Assembly: GCA_020161395.1 (NCBI GenBank)
Contig: JAIUOE010000005.1
Coordinates: 124,001 to 188,000, forward strand
Length of the DNA: 64,000 nucleotides
From: Bacteroidota bacterium
GTDB taxonomy: Bacteria > Bacteroidota > Ignavibacteria > Ignavibacteriales > Ignavibacteriaceae
Direction of reading: 5' to 3'
The notes under the pieces are model-generated. The model did not search any database and was not told where the DNA came from. It worked only from the letters and a program-made list of their open reading frames with translations. The position numbers and the translations under genes were made by a program. Shown piece by piece: positions 1-9,003 of the stretch (positions are counted from its first letter, which is position 1; each line of letters opens with the position of its first letter).

Positions 1-129
1 TGATGTGTCTGAATTTATCTTCCCCGCAAGAACGACTGTCTTTTTATCATCTGAAGAATTATTGACAAAAGTAAACAGAGTAAGAAATGAGACTATGAAA
101 ACAAACACTATGATTATTATCTTTTTCAT
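1..129 (-). CDS. Secreted or membrane protein, N-terminus only
   Basis: An open frame on the minus strand begins with ATG at 129 and runs off the left edge without a stop, giving 43 residues. It starts MKKIIIIVF, followed by a hydrophobic stretch to about residue 22 and then a polar NNSSDDKK segment. This is the shape of a signal peptide or N-terminal anchor. Too little is present to name a family. The longer frame overlapping it at 59-253 lacks this architecture and was not used. Confidence rests on the signal-like N-terminus and the uninterrupted frame. Confidence 0.55.
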   Translation of the reverse strand, partial: MKKIIIIVFVFIVSFLTLFTFVNNSSDDKKTVVLAGKINSDTS

Positions 130-349
130 TGTTACGGCTCTTGGAATTTAAAATTTCTGATCTGTTATTATAAATGATTTGGAATACTGTACAAACGATC
201 TGAACAGATATTTCAGGAACAGGGAGTTTTAGGTCGCATCTAAATTGAGTCAAGAATTGTTCATTCTCCGTAGCGGAAGTCCGGAATTGCAGGATAAATC
301 TTATTATGGTAAATTTGGTTAATCATTTCCATAAAAATCCAGTACACAA

Positions 350-1081
350 TTGATCAAATTCAAGCAATTAACCAAAAAGTTCGGCTCTTTCACAGCCGTG
401 AATTCCATCGACCTCCACATAAAAAAGGGGTCTCTTTTCGGATTCCTGGGACCAAACGGAGCGGGTAAATCAACTTCAATTAAGATGCTCACCGGTATAT
501 ACTCTCTGACCGAAGGTGATATTGAAGTTAAAGGAATTAGCATTCTTAAAGATGCACAAGCGATAAAGCTCATCACAGGTTATATTCCCGATCAGCCATT
601 TCTTTATGACAGGCTTACCGGTCTGGAATTTCTTTATTTCTGCGGGGGGCTTTACAATCTCGATAAAAAGAGTGTGAAATCAAGAATCGATGAAATGATT
701 GATACTCTTAAACTTGGCGACTGGCTCAACAAACGAACCGAAGAATACTCACAAGGAATGAAACAGCGAGTGGCGATTGCATCCGCTTTCCTTCACCACC
801 CCGAACTGATAATTCTCGATGAACCTATGGTCGGTCTCGATCCGCAGTCGGCTGTGTTGGTGAAACAATTTTTGAAACGGAAATCAGAAGAAGGGATTAC
901 TGTTTTTATGTCGACCCACAGCCTCAATGTAGTGGAAGAAATCTGCACTGATGTCGGCATTATCAACAAAGGAAAAATAATCTTTTCGGGCGGGCTTGAA
1001 GAACTCCTTTCCATGAAAAAAGAGTTGAGCCACAACTTTGAAACTCTGTTTATTGAACTGACAAGCGAGACTGAAAATTAG
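350..1081 (+). CDS. ABC transporter ATP-binding protein
   Basis: ATPase subunit of an ABC exporter, 243 residues. All nucleotide-binding motifs are present: Walker A GPNGAGKST (about 34-42), Q-loop Gln82, signature SQGMKQR (about 134-140), Walker B LIILDEP (about 153-159) and the switch His190 in STH. The start is TTG at 350; an in-frame stop lies at 332-334 and no ATG is available, so TTG is the only reasonable start. The permease ATG directly follows the TAG stop, so the two are co-transcribed and probably translationally coupled. The domain resembles drug or antibiotic-type exporter ATPases; the substrate cannot be told from sequence. Confidence 0.93.
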   Translation: MIKFKQLTKKFGSFTAVNSIDLHIKKGSLFGFLGPNGAGKSTSIKMLTGIYSLTEGDIEVKGISILKDAQAIKLITGYIPDQPFLYDRLTGLEFLYFCGGLYNLDKKSVKSRIDEMIDTLKLGDWLNKRTEEYSQGMKQRVAIASAFLHHPELIILDEPMVGLDPQSAVLVKQFLKRKSEEGITVFMSTHSLNVVEEICTDVGIINKGKIIFSGGLEELLSMKKELSHNFETLFIELTSETEN

Positions 1082-2767
1082 ATGACCCAAATTCTCCATA
1101 TCATCTGGTTTAAGATACTAGCCTTCATGAAGCCGGAGATGGATTTTTCAGCGCGCGGACTGGTAAAAAGTGTCGGGAGCACGCTCGTTTATGCTGGTTT
1201 TGCAGCGGGAGCATATATTTTTGCCATAAGGGCACTCGATTTCCTGCTGATAGAGCAACGAATAGGGCTTTTTCTGCTTCACCGGTTTATCTCGATAATT
1301 TTATTCATATTCTTCCTTTCTGTGAATGTTGGCAACATTGTTGTTTCATACTCCACTCTTTTCAGATCTCCCGAAGTGGCATTTCTCCTGACAAAACCGG
1401 TAAATCCCATCCGGATTTTCGTTATTAAGTTCTTTGATAATTTTTTCTATTCCTCCGGAACCCTTATAATGGTGATGGTGGCACTTCTGACCGGATTTAC
1501 ACTCTACTTCAAAGTAAATGTTCTCCATGCAGTGTTCCTGTTCCTTTTTAATTTTCTTCCTTTTATGCTGTCGGCGGGACTTCTTGGTGTGCTCCTCCTG
1601 TTGGTTTTGATAAATACAGCTCTGAAGTTTGGATTTAAGCGAGTTGTAGCTGTCCTCGGTTTGGGCTATATTGGTATAATTGTTCTCTTTTTTCAGGTAT
1701 CATCGCCCATCGATACGGTCGCCGGTGTGATGAAATTTTTTCCGAATGTCGATGGCTATTTTGCTTCCCTGATTCCTCCCTATATCCGTTTTCTTCCAAG
1801 CAACTGGCTGGCTGAAGCGATGTTCTGGACAGTGAAAGGAGATATTTCAGCAGCATTTCCATACTATCTTCTGCAGGTTTCCCTCTCATTTTTTCTGTTG
1901 ATTGTGGTTACTCTAATCGGGAAGGCAACATTTCTTGATACCTGGCACAAGTCGATCGATTTCAGAGAAAACAGGGAAACAAAGGTGAGCAAGCCCCCGA
2001 TATTTGCATTCAGGAATACCTCGTTTTTGAAAAATGCCTTTTCAGAGGTGATTTATAAAAGAGAGTTTCACCTTTTTCTACGGGAACCAGCTCAGGTGAT
2101 ACACTTTTCAGTCCTTTTGTTTCTGATCATTATCTTTGTTGCGAGCCTATCAGGTATCTCGATGCTCGCTTCAAACAGGTTCCTGTTGTTGACAACCATT
2201 TTTATGGCTGTATATCTGTTTAATGTGTTTTTTATCGTCACGCTTGCTCTCAGGTATGTTTTTCCTCTCATAAGCCTCGAAGGAAATGTAGTCTGGAAGA
2301 TTAAATCTGCTCCCGTAAGTACTCGGAAACTGTTAAGAAAAAGGTTGATGATTCCCTTGACCATCATTTTGATTCTCTCACAGATGATGTCTCTTTTTAT
2401 TGTTTGGAGATTTTCACCTTCGCTCGTGCTCCCGATGGCGATCATCTCTTTTTCATCCTCGTGGTTTCTTGTAATGATGAGCTTTGGAATGGGAGGACTG
2501 TTTATCAACCTGAAAGAGAAAAACCCCGTGAGACTTTCATCGTCCCAAGGGGCTTCAATTTCTTTTTTGTTCAGTATGATCTATCTTGTGCTACTGATTG
2601 TTGCTCTTTATGTACCGCTTTCACAGTTTTTCAACAACTTTCTGCGTAACAGGATTATTGATGCTTCAGCTTTATACACCACTTCCCTGCTCGTTTTCCT
2701 GGTCTCCATAGCTTTCGGCTGGTTCTTTTACAGAATCGGCATCAAGTCATTGGAGAAAGATGTATAA
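1082..2767 (+). CDS. ABC exporter permease
   Basis: Integral membrane protein of 561 residues with roughly a dozen hydrophobic segments spread over the whole length (for example about 30-50, 64-85, 110-140, 145-175 and 180-200, with two C-terminal blocks after about 340). It begins at the base after the ATPase stop, so it is the membrane half of the same exporter. Its size and all-helical make-up fit the putative ABC exporter permease type with two fused membrane halves. A soluble stretch around residues 285-330 separates the halves. No substrate-specific motif is visible. Confidence 0.85.
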   Translation: MTQILHIIWFKILAFMKPEMDFSARGLVKSVGSTLVYAGFAAGAYIFAIRALDFLLIEQRIGLFLLHRFISIILFIFFLSVNVGNIVVSYSTLFRSPEVAFLLTKPVNPIRIFVIKFFDNFFYSSGTLIMVMVALLTGFTLYFKVNVLHAVFLFLFNFLPFMLSAGLLGVLLLLVLINTALKFGFKRVVAVLGLGYIGIIVLFFQVSSPIDTVAGVMKFFPNVDGYFASLIPPYIRFLPSNWLAEAMFWTVKGDISAAFPYYLLQVSLSFFLLIVVTLIGKATFLDTWHKSIDFRENRETKVSKPPIFAFRNTSFLKNAFSEVIYKREFHLFLREPAQVIHFSVLLFLIIIFVASLSGISMLASNRFLLLTTIFMAVYLFNVFFIVTLALRYVFPLISLEGNVVWKIKSAPVSTRKLLRKRLMIPLTIILILSQMMSLFIVWRFSPSLVLPMAIISFSSSWFLVMMSFGMGGLFINLKEKNPVRLSSSQGASISFLFSMIYLVLLIVALYVPLSQFFNNFLRNRIIDASALYTTSLLVFLVSIAFGWFFYRIGIKSLEKDV

Positions 2768-2869
2768 CTCTTTTTTAAGTTTAAATTCGTTCATACCGAA
2801 ATATAACAATTTACAACACGATTTTATAGCACAGTTTTAGCACTGTTAAAACAGGAGACGGCTGCAAAT

Positions 2870-3520
2870 TTACGCTGAACAATCACAGTCATCAGATAAA
2901 ATCAAGTACCATTTTTTATCGATTTTTGCAAAATAGAATCTCTTTTGTATCCACTTGTCCACCAGAATGACAACTTTCATCACCTGTGCGTTCTTGTATT
3001 TCGCAGGGAGTGAATATGCCACACCTTTTTCTTTTTCATGATCCCAGTACTGTGGAAATTTACTGTTCTTAAAGTAATAAACGCCGTTTTTATCTTTTGA
3101 CTCGTCACATTGACCGTTTTTCGGCATTTTATTGTAGAATTTTAATCCTGTAATATTGTTCTTTTCCCAACCGGTTTCCTGTGGCATCATAATTCCGTAG
3201 TTGTTTTCACGCTCGAGAACGCAGAATGCTCCCGGATTTGTAGCCCGTGCGAATCCGACAACAGGATGAAAAAAGTTTGTAACTGCCTTGTCATTGTTGT
3301 AGAGCAGCATATTGAAATTGTTATTGTACCAGGTTTGCTCCAGAAAATATTTCAGAAATTTCGGGAAATCCGACTGATTACGAAGTTTATCGTTCGATAC
3401 CTGCGATTTGCTTGTAGTATCCGCCGTTGTCTCTTTCTGTTTTCCTTGTGCTGTTACGGTTACTGTGATTAACAGACTGAAACACAGGACAGTAAGCAGG
3501 GATGATTTTATTCTTTTCAT
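2870..3520 (-). CDS. Secreted protein of unknown function
   Basis: A 216-residue protein with a clear signal peptide (basic KRIK, hydrophobic core to about residue 22, then TAQG). The mature part starts with a polar Lys/Thr/Ser linker and continues as a compact domain with many aromatic residues, ending near a Cys pair (DDCDCSA). I do not recognise the family. It lies 34 bp downstream of the next minus-strand secreted protein and may share its transcript. Export to the periplasm or outer membrane is inferred from the signal peptide only. Confidence 0.7.
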   Translation of the reverse strand: MKRIKSSLLTVLCFSLLITVTVTAQGKQKETTADTTSKSQVSNDKLRNQSDFPKFLKYFLEQTWYNNNFNMLLYNNDKAVTNFFHPVVGFARATNPGAFCVLERENNYGIMMPQETGWEKNNITGLKFYNKMPKNGQCDESKDKNGVYYFKNSKFPQYWDHEKEKGVAYSLPAKYKNAQVMKVVILVDKWIQKRFYFAKIDKKWYLILSDDCDCSA

Positions 3521-3554
3521 TTTTTGGTTCCGTTTATCTTATTTTTGGAATTAG

Positions 3555-4391
3555 CTATTTATCGTATCTGACCACAGTTCTGACAGTTTTTGTGATCTTT
3601 GTGTCTTTTTGTTCAGCACCAATCTCACCTTCATGATTGTTGAAAATTATCTCTTTTAAAAGTTCATTTTCATACAAAAACGAAGTTATCTCTGTAGTCC
3701 CGCCTTGATACAGTTTCATTTCGACCAATCGTTCACTCGAATCGTACAAATTGTCCAACCCCACATTATGAGAATAGACATTGTTAATTCTTCCATATTT
3801 ATCGCCTGAAGTCGACATTAAACTAACCGAGTCTTTCGCAATATATTTACCATCTTCATATGAAATTTTAACCGACTGATCTTCGCCAAATCTGATTGCA
3901 ACTTCAATAAGTTGTCCGTTTGCATACTTGTAATCGTAATTGACTTTATCTTCATTTTCTCCAAATTGAAGATTTGTTATTTTCCCCAAGCCATCTCTTT
4001 TAATGACGAGAGAATTTACCTCTCCTTCTTTTGCACCTGTAAGGAGACCCGCTTCATAATTATATGCGGTTGTGAGTCTTACTGCGTTCTCTGCTCCTGG
4101 AAACGGGGAAGTGTAAACTACGGACATCAGCTTTCCATCTGAATCATAGTTAAATGTGGTTGAGTCGAAAGGAAGTGGAATTTGATCAGTGAATGGATTT
4201 ATGTCATATGAAACATATGTTTCTTTTTTTATACCATTCTTTTTGATTGCGGTTTGCCAGACAGGGAGGAATTTATCTCTGATATTGTTTGAATATTGAA
4301 GATAAGCCAGAACATTTTCAGGAATAAAATCCTGAGCACTGGTATTGATGAATAATCCCAACAGTACAGCTATCAAATACTTTTTAAACAT
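3555..4391 (-). CDS. Secreted YD-repeat-like protein, paralog 1
   Basis: A 278-residue exported protein with a signal peptide ending near NTSAQ. The body has repeated short beta motifs of the type 'F.YD.DGKL..V.Y' and 'I.Y.DGKYI', reminiscent of YD/RHS-type repeats but without an RHS core. It is clearly related to the gene at 6914-7753: both share the 'SQDFI' start of the mature protein, an 'IR.K..P....AIK..G' block, the DSTxxxYDxxGxLxSxV block and a TxTV.R.YR/YDK-like end. The two paralogs flank nrfHA. Function is unknown; the architecture suggests a periplasmic or surface role. Confidence 0.75.
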   Translation of the reverse strand: MFKKYLIAVLLGLFINTSAQDFIPENVLAYLQYSNNIRDKFLPVWQTAIKKNGIKKETYVSYDINPFTDQIPLPFDSTTFNYDSDGKLMSVVYTSPFPGAENAVRLTTAYNYEAGLLTGAKEGEVNSLVIKRDGLGKITNLQFGENEDKVNYDYKYANGQLIEVAIRFGEDQSVKISYEDGKYIAKDSVSLMSTSGDKYGRINNVYSHNVGLDNLYDSSERLVEMKLYQGGTTEITSFLYENELLKEIIFNNHEGEIGAEQKDTKITKTVRTVVRYDK

Positions 4392-4469
4392 TACGATTCC
4401 TCAGAATTAATAGAATTATAAATGTAACTTAATAAATGGAATCGCAAGAAACACGAAACAACATGAAAT

Positions 4470-4503
4470 AAAAAAAAGGTCGCCACCCTCTCGAATGACG
4501 ACC
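4470..4503 (-). terminator. Rho-independent terminator of nrfHA
   Basis: A GGTCG...CGACC hairpin (one mismatched pair inside an 8-bp stem) is followed on the minus strand by a run of eight U. It lies about 50 nt after the nrfA stop codon. An octamer array separates the stop codon from the hairpin. Confidence 0.75.
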
Positions 4504-4509
4504 TAAAAA

Positions 4510-4549
4510 TTATTGCATTATTGGATTATTGCATTACTGCATTATCACA
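4510..4549. repeat. 8-bp tandem array (TTATTGCA-type), 5 units
   Basis: Five head-to-tail octamers: TTATTGCA, TTATTGGA, TTATTGCA, TTACTGCA and TTATCACA. The array abuts the nrfA stop codon and precedes its terminator. Related arrays occur at 33466-33505, 38581-38612 and 62818-62897. Confidence 0.8.
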
Positions 4550-6034
4550 TCAGTAGGCGTATAAAAATCCCTGTCTTTTGCGGGCTTCCTCATCCCACTG
4601 CTTGGCTACAGTTTTCAGGAATTCCTCTTTGTCAGCCATCATGGCTTTTAGATCGAATCCAAGAATCGACTGCGCTTTCGCCTTTGTGGAAAAGTCAGGG
4701 AGCACTACAGGATAAGTTTTCCCGTGCTTAATCAGAATGATAGCGAGTTCCTTTCGTGCTTCTTCAGCTTTAGCAAGAGATGTTCCAACAACACGAAGTG
4801 CTTCAACGGGAGCATGGAAACCAAGTCCGTTTGCAGCAGCCACCCAATCCCATCTCCATTGAGCATGACGGATGAGCTTTAGTGCGGGCTTCATTTCTTC
4901 TGGAGTGGCACCGGCATCCCATGCGGCTTTAGCTTCAAGATGAGCTGATGCTATCGCCTTTTCTGCGATTCTTCTGAGTTCTTCCACTCTGTCCTGTCTG
5001 TCATACACATCCTGAATCAGTTTATCTGCTTCTTCACGGTGGCAAACCTGGCATGAATTTGCCACATTTGCGAGAGGACTTTGAATATGGTGATCAGTGT
5101 ACTTTACACCACCTTCGGACTTGTACGGCATGTGGCAATCGGAGCACGATACGCCTCTTTTTGCGTGGATGCCGGTCATGAAAAGTTCAAAATCAGGGTG
5201 CTGGGCTTTGAGCATCGGAGCTTTTGAAAGCTTGTGCTCCCAATCTTTGTAGTCCATTTTATCATAATATGCTTCCATCGAATCAGCACTGAAACCGTTA
5301 TCCCAGGGGAAGGTCAGGTATTTTCCGTCACCTTTGAAATAATATTCCACATGGCATTGTGCACAAACGAGTGATCTCATTTCCTGTCGTGAAGCTTTTG
5401 TGATATCTTTGCCTCTTCTTTGATATGCTTCCACGAGAGCAGGTCTGGTGATACGAAGATTCATGCTCTTGGGATCATGACAGTCCTGACATCCGATCGG
5501 ATTCACTATTTCCGCTCCTTTGTCTTTCCACTTTCCTTTATAAAAGTCGGTAGCCCCAACTTTATTCATAACTCTCGGCACATCGGTACTCTTGCAGCTC
5601 CAGCAGGTGGCAGGTTGTGGACTCTCTTTCACACCACCGGTTCTTAGAGTCAGGCGGATATCCCTGATTGCATGTCCATGGCCTCTTCCCTGCTTGTAGT
5701 CTTTCGCAAAGGCGTAACCTGCCCACATTATCACCAGTTCGGGGTATTTTTCAAGATAATCTATTTCTTTCGATCCTCCATGCTTGCTCGCAAAACTGGT
5801 ATCGAGTGTTTTCATGTAGGTTTCATATTCACGGGGATAGTTCTCTCCCCATACTTCATTTCTTGGTTCCCAGTCTGCGATTGGTTTAACAGCCTGAAGT
5901 GTGAAGCTTTCGGCTCTCCTCTCGACAATGGTTGAGGCAAAAAGGCCGAGTATAAATACAACTGCAACCGTACCAAGGAAGATTACCCAACCCAGCCACG
6001 GTTTTTCTTTTAATAATTCGGAAACAGGTTTCAT
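4550..6034 (-). CDS. nrfA: Cytochrome c nitrite reductase, catalytic subunit (pentahaem)
   Basis: Reduces nitrite to ammonium with six electrons in the periplasm. The 494-residue protein shows the diagnostic CxxCK catalytic haem site CWSCK (about 144-148) and four CxxCH sites: CQDCH (182-186), CAQCH (224-228), CSDCH (297-301) and CQVCH (328-332). The Gln/His region around HAKRGVSCSDC is typical of NrfA. An uncleaved-looking N-terminal hydrophobic segment (about 14-34) would hold it at the membrane. Its start codon directly follows the nrfH stop, so the pair forms the NrfHA complex that draws electrons from the quinol pool. This indicates respiratory ammonification or nitrite detoxification. 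Identification is secure. Confidence 0.97.
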   Translation of the reverse strand: MKPVSELLKEKPWLGWVIFLGTVAVVFILGLFASTIVERRAESFTLQAVKPIADWEPRNEVWGENYPREYETYMKTLDTSFASKHGGSKEIDYLEKYPELVIMWAGYAFAKDYKQGRGHGHAIRDIRLTLRTGGVKESPQPATCWSCKSTDVPRVMNKVGATDFYKGKWKDKGAEIVNPIGCQDCHDPKSMNLRITRPALVEAYQRRGKDITKASRQEMRSLVCAQCHVEYYFKGDGKYLTFPWDNGFSADSMEAYYDKMDYKDWEHKLSKAPMLKAQHPDFELFMTGIHAKRGVSCSDCHMPYKSEGGVKYTDHHIQSPLANVANSCQVCHREEADKLIQDVYDRQDRVEELRRIAEKAIASAHLEAKAAWDAGATPEEMKPALKLIRHAQWRWDWVAAANGLGFHAPVEALRVVGTSLAKAEEARKELAIILIKHGKTYPVVLPDFSTKAKAQSILGFDLKAMMADKEEFLKTVAKQWDEEARKRQGFLYAY

Positions 6035-6643
6035 TTAGTCCTCTGGTTTCTGGTTTGAAGTGTTGGTTTTAAGCCACTCAGGTACAACGGGAGTAAGTCC
6101 GGGTACTTTTGCATCGGGAGTGGATGACAGGGAATTTACTCTTCCGTGCGGCACATCTCTGTGACAGTCCCAGCAGTAAACTCCTTCCATATCAATGGAT
6201 CTGTTCCCGGCAGCATATCCCCTGTTCGAAATTGGATGTATAGTGTTGTCATGACACCTGATACAATTCGCCTGTACAGCCTGTTTTCCGGCATCTTTTA
6301 TCTTGATCACTTGCGGCTCAAGCCTGAATGTGAACATAAAAGAGTGCCTTAGACCATCCTGGGCTTTGAACATGTATTTGGAGATGATGTTGTCGTGGGG
6401 AACATGACAGTCGTTACAGACGGTTACCCGTCCGTGGCTGCCCTTCTCCCATGTGGCGTAGTAAGAGTTCATTACATGGCAGTTGATACATGCTTCGGGT
6501 TTGTCTGAAGCGTAGGAAAGTGCATTCGAAATGTAAAGGACATGAAAGCCCAGTCCAAAGAAGATGCCAAGCGTAACGATAACAGGAAAACGCCAGTTCG
6601 GGGGTGGAATCAGTAGATTGAGTAACTTTTTTATTACTCTCAT
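6035..6643 (-). CDS. nrfH: Cytochrome c nitrite reductase, quinol-oxidising tetrahaem subunit
   Basis: NapC/NirT-family membrane cytochrome that oxidises quinol and passes electrons to NrfA. The 202-residue protein has one N-terminal membrane helix (about 17-38) and four CxxCH haem sites: CINCH, CNDCH, CIRCH and CWDCH. The spacing and the 'MNSYYATWEKGSHG' block match NrfH. It is the first gene of the operon and abuts nrfA. About 270 bp of AT-rich upstream sequence should hold the promoter; I could not identify a convincing FNR-type site there. Confidence 0.95.
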   Translation of the reverse strand: MRVIKKLLNLLIPPPNWRFPVIVTLGIFFGLGFHVLYISNALSYASDKPEACINCHVMNSYYATWEKGSHGRVTVCNDCHVPHDNIISKYMFKAQDGLRHSFMFTFRLEPQVIKIKDAGKQAVQANCIRCHDNTIHPISNRGYAAGNRSIDMEGVYCWDCHRDVPHGRVNSLSSTPDAKVPGLTPVVPEWLKTNTSNQKPED

Positions 6644-6839
6644 TCCGTTCTTTCCGGTTTGTTAGTTAAATCAGATTTTTAATTCTGCTTAAATCAAAAC
6701 TACAAAAACCAGCAATTGTATGCAAGAAAATTCTTTCGAAATATACAATTTATTTTAGAAATGTAAAGTATTATTTTCAGGATTTTTTCAAAAACTGTCC
6801 GGAACTGGTATAATTCGGACGAAACCGGTGGATATAATT

Positions 6840-6870
6840 AAAAGCTGCCCCGTTTCAGAAGGCAGCTTTT
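6840..6870 (-). terminator. Terminator, U-run on both sides
   Basis: A 10-bp stem AAAAGCTGCC / GGCAGCTTTT with an 11-nt loop. It lies about 45 nt after the stop of the minus-strand gene at 6914-7753, so it most likely terminates that transcript and insulates nrfHA from it. Confidence 0.8.
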
Positions 6871-6913
6871 AAAAATATTAAGATAAACGAGGAGTGCCGG
6901 AGTTGGAAGTCTG

Positions 6914-7753
6914 TTATTTACCGTCCCGGTAAATTCTGTAAACAGTTGTCGTTATTACCTGAGCCAAGGATTCGTCCACATAACTGCCATCGGTTTTTTG
7001 CAACTGTGTCATTAATCCATCCTTGTAGTCGACAACTATCTTGGTACTAAAGCCTTCGCCTCCACCGTCGGACATGCTCCACCTGTCTCTCGTGTCATAG
7101 AGAAGGGCTACACCTGCTTCGTGCCAGCGGACATCCCATGCCCTGCCGTACTCATCGTATTTCCCTTCGTAGCGGTCCATTATCTGCCCGGTCTTTTTTG
7201 CATCTATGAAGTAGTTACCTTCTTTATAAATTTTCCCGACTTTTTGAAGCGCACCTTTTTTATAGGTATAAACGATGTTATCTGCTTTGGTGATCTTACC
7301 GTTTTTGTCTCTGGTGAAGGTACGGATGGTCTTTTTATCCCCTTTAATCTTAACCAGATCTCCTTTTTTGTCATATTCAAAGAAAAGGGAAGAGGATTTG
7401 GTTTTGTTCGATTTCACTCTGTCGTTCACAACAATCGAGACAAGTCTTCCTTCTTTATCGTATTCACAAACAGTGCTGTCGAGGAGATTTTCCTTCTTTT
7501 CATTATCGACAGAAGAAGTTACATGAATTTCCATCATTACCCCCTGCTCCTTGATGGCATTACGATAATATGGCATCAGTTTTTCCCTGATTACGGGATC
7601 AAGCCTGAAATCCGTGATTTTTGTATCATTATATGTACGGACTGCTTCAAAGTCCAATTGCGAATACGGTTCCGTCAGGATAAAATCCTGCGAAAATATT
7701 TTGAATGTGCTGAGAACAAAAAATGTTGCAATTAACAAGAAGTGCCTTCTCAT
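6914..7753 (-). CDS. Secreted YD-repeat-like protein, paralog 2
   Basis: A 279-residue exported protein with a signal peptide ending near FKIFSQ. The mature region contains repeated 'YDKEGRLVS', 'YDKKGDLVKI', 'TRDKNGKITK' and 'YDEYGRAWDV' motifs, typical of YD-like beta repeats. It is a paralog of the gene at 3555-4391, with matching block order and C-terminal end. It has its own terminator at 6840-6870, so it is a separate transcription unit from nrfHA. Function unknown. Its placement beside nrfHA may be only a local duplication split by the operon. Confidence 0.75.
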   Translation of the reverse strand: MRRHFLLIATFFVLSTFKIFSQDFILTEPYSQLDFEAVRTYNDTKITDFRLDPVIREKLMPYYRNAIKEQGVMMEIHVTSSVDNEKKENLLDSTVCEYDKEGRLVSIVVNDRVKSNKTKSSSLFFEYDKKGDLVKIKGDKKTIRTFTRDKNGKITKADNIVYTYKKGALQKVGKIYKEGNYFIDAKKTGQIMDRYEGKYDEYGRAWDVRWHEAGVALLYDTRDRWSMSDGGGEGFSTKIVVDYKDGLMTQLQKTDGSYVDESLAQVITTTVYRIYRDGK

Positions 7754-7832
7754 ATTGCTCCTTTCGATTAGAAGTGATTTTTGGTATTAAATAATGAACA
7801 TCGATAGTAACCAATTAATTTAACGAAGAGTT

Positions 7833-8441
7833 CTAAATCGAAGGCTTCGCAACCAAAGCTCTGAATTCCGATATGCAGACATCCTGCCATCTTTCCCCGG
7901 GTTTAACTCCTCTGCAGATGATTTTCACAGAAGAAGTCAACACTTCCGGAAATTCAATGGTTTGCATACCATCATATACTCTCAGATTGATCTCTCTTCT
8001 GGTCCCATCGGAAAATTCCAGTGTCGCTTCAGTCAAAATGGCATTTTGGTAGTAAAGGTCTCCAAAATATTCGCCCCCGTTTGAATAATTGGGATAGTGT
8101 GCACCGTTTAGAATTTTTATCCCTCTCAACTTTTGTGGCTGACCAAAACGATATTCTATCCATTGACCTGGTCGACTGTCCTCAGGACTCCACCATGAAA
8201 ATTCGTTACCATCGAATGATTTTTCAGCCGGGTAGCTGAAACCGTAACTTGCGGGAAGTGTGGAACTGACATTTGCCCCGACGGGTACAATATCAACCGG
8301 CTGCTCCCCGGTTGCTGAGTCTTTTGCTTCAGACCCCTTCACCGGAAATCCCCCTTTCATAAAAAACAGAAGGAGCACTGTCACCAGTAAAAAAATGGTG
8401 ATCGAAAGAAGAATTATAATAGTCTGGTTTTTCTTTGCCAT
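7833..8441 (-). CDS. Membrane-anchored NADase-type glycan-binding-like (discoidin-like) protein
   Basis: I place the start at ATG 8441 (MAKKNQTI...), giving about 202 residues; the open frame extends to 8582, but the upstream part is unlike protein and precedes the membrane anchor. A hydrophobic helix (about residues 7-27) is followed by a linker and a beta-sandwich-like domain. That domain has the pattern 'S.LP....YS.E.SFDGN...WWSPED..PGQWIEYRF' and 'G I.I.NG..P', close to the NADase-type glycan-binding or F5/8C-like domain. Likely held at the inner membrane with the domain outside. Ligand unknown. Confidence 0.7.
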   Translation of the reverse strand: MAKKNQTIIILLSITIFLLVTVLLLFFMKGGFPVKGSEAKDSATGEQPVDIVPVGANVSSTLPASYGFSYPAEKSFDGNEFSWWSPEDSRPGQWIEYRFGQPQKLRGIKILNGAHYPNYSNGGEYFGDLYYQNAILTEATLEFSDGTRREINLRVYDGMQTIEFPEVLTSSVKIICRGVKPGERWQDVCISEFRALVAKPSI

Positions 8442-8544
8442 TTCAAGCTCACAAATAATGTGTCGGTTCTTTCTGCTAAATATAGCAAATTGTGGGATTA
8501 TAGTCCATACCCCCACCGGTTTTATTGTGTATTGTAATTGCACA

Positions 8545-8651
8545 ATAGAAATGGCACTGCCTCGACTTGATAGAAATGACACTCAACTTGAAAATTTTCC
8601 ACCATAACCGGAAATTCGACCATAAATTTGGAAAATTTTCTACAATAATCG
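8545..8651. repeat. Tandem and spaced direct repeats, possible relict insertion-sequence end
   Basis: Two adjacent imperfect repeats start ATAGAAATGRCACT and end RACTTG (8545-8569 and 8570-8590). A second pair, GAAAATTTTCYACMATAAYCG, occurs at 8590-8610 and 8631-8651. Multiple short subterminal repeats of this kind are seen at ends of IS21-like elements. No transposase is nearby, so the assignment is tentative. The rest of the 8442-8854 gap is AT-rich; in front of 8855 is a short open stretch without a start codon. Confidence 0.35.
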
Positions 8652-8854
8652 CATTTTTTTAGATTTTTTTCTACAGTAAATTGGTTTTGCTGAAAGGAAG
8701 CTGCTTATTGAATATCCTTTTTTTATTATTGATTTCTTTTTAAAGTTTCGGAATCGGTGAGTTGCAAATTTTAGGAGGAGATTGTATTTGGCAATTAGCG
8801 AGCAGTGGCGAGTCTGTATTTAAAATCGAACTACTTATATAGTGCGGACGCTTT

Positions 8855-8993
8855 ATGAATCCAAGAGTTGCATCGGTAAAGACCTTGGAAGGTGATAAAC
8901 TCCTTCTGACATTCACTAAAGGTGAACAACGGATATTCGATATGGCTCCCTATCTGGAGATAGGAATTTTCAAAGAGCTAAAAGAAATTTCGA
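8855..8993 (+). pseudogene. DUF2442 protein, 3'-truncated
   Basis: The first 46 residues match the start of DUF2442 proteins (MNPRV.SVK...D.KLLLTF..GE.RIFD..PYLE.GIFKELK). After about position 8993 the frame runs into the antisense of the neighbouring DUF2779 gene and loses all similarity. The remaining half of the domain is missing, so this is a gene fragment created by a rearrangement whose junction lies close to 8994-9003. DUF2442 proteins are often found in mobile or toxin-antitoxin-like contexts. Confidence 0.7.
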
Positions 8994-9003
8994 ACTCGGG
9001 CAA

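Noticed and set aside
6644-6839. FNR-type site upstream of nrfH
   Set aside because: Only partial TTGAT/ATCAA half-sites were seen, without correct spacing.
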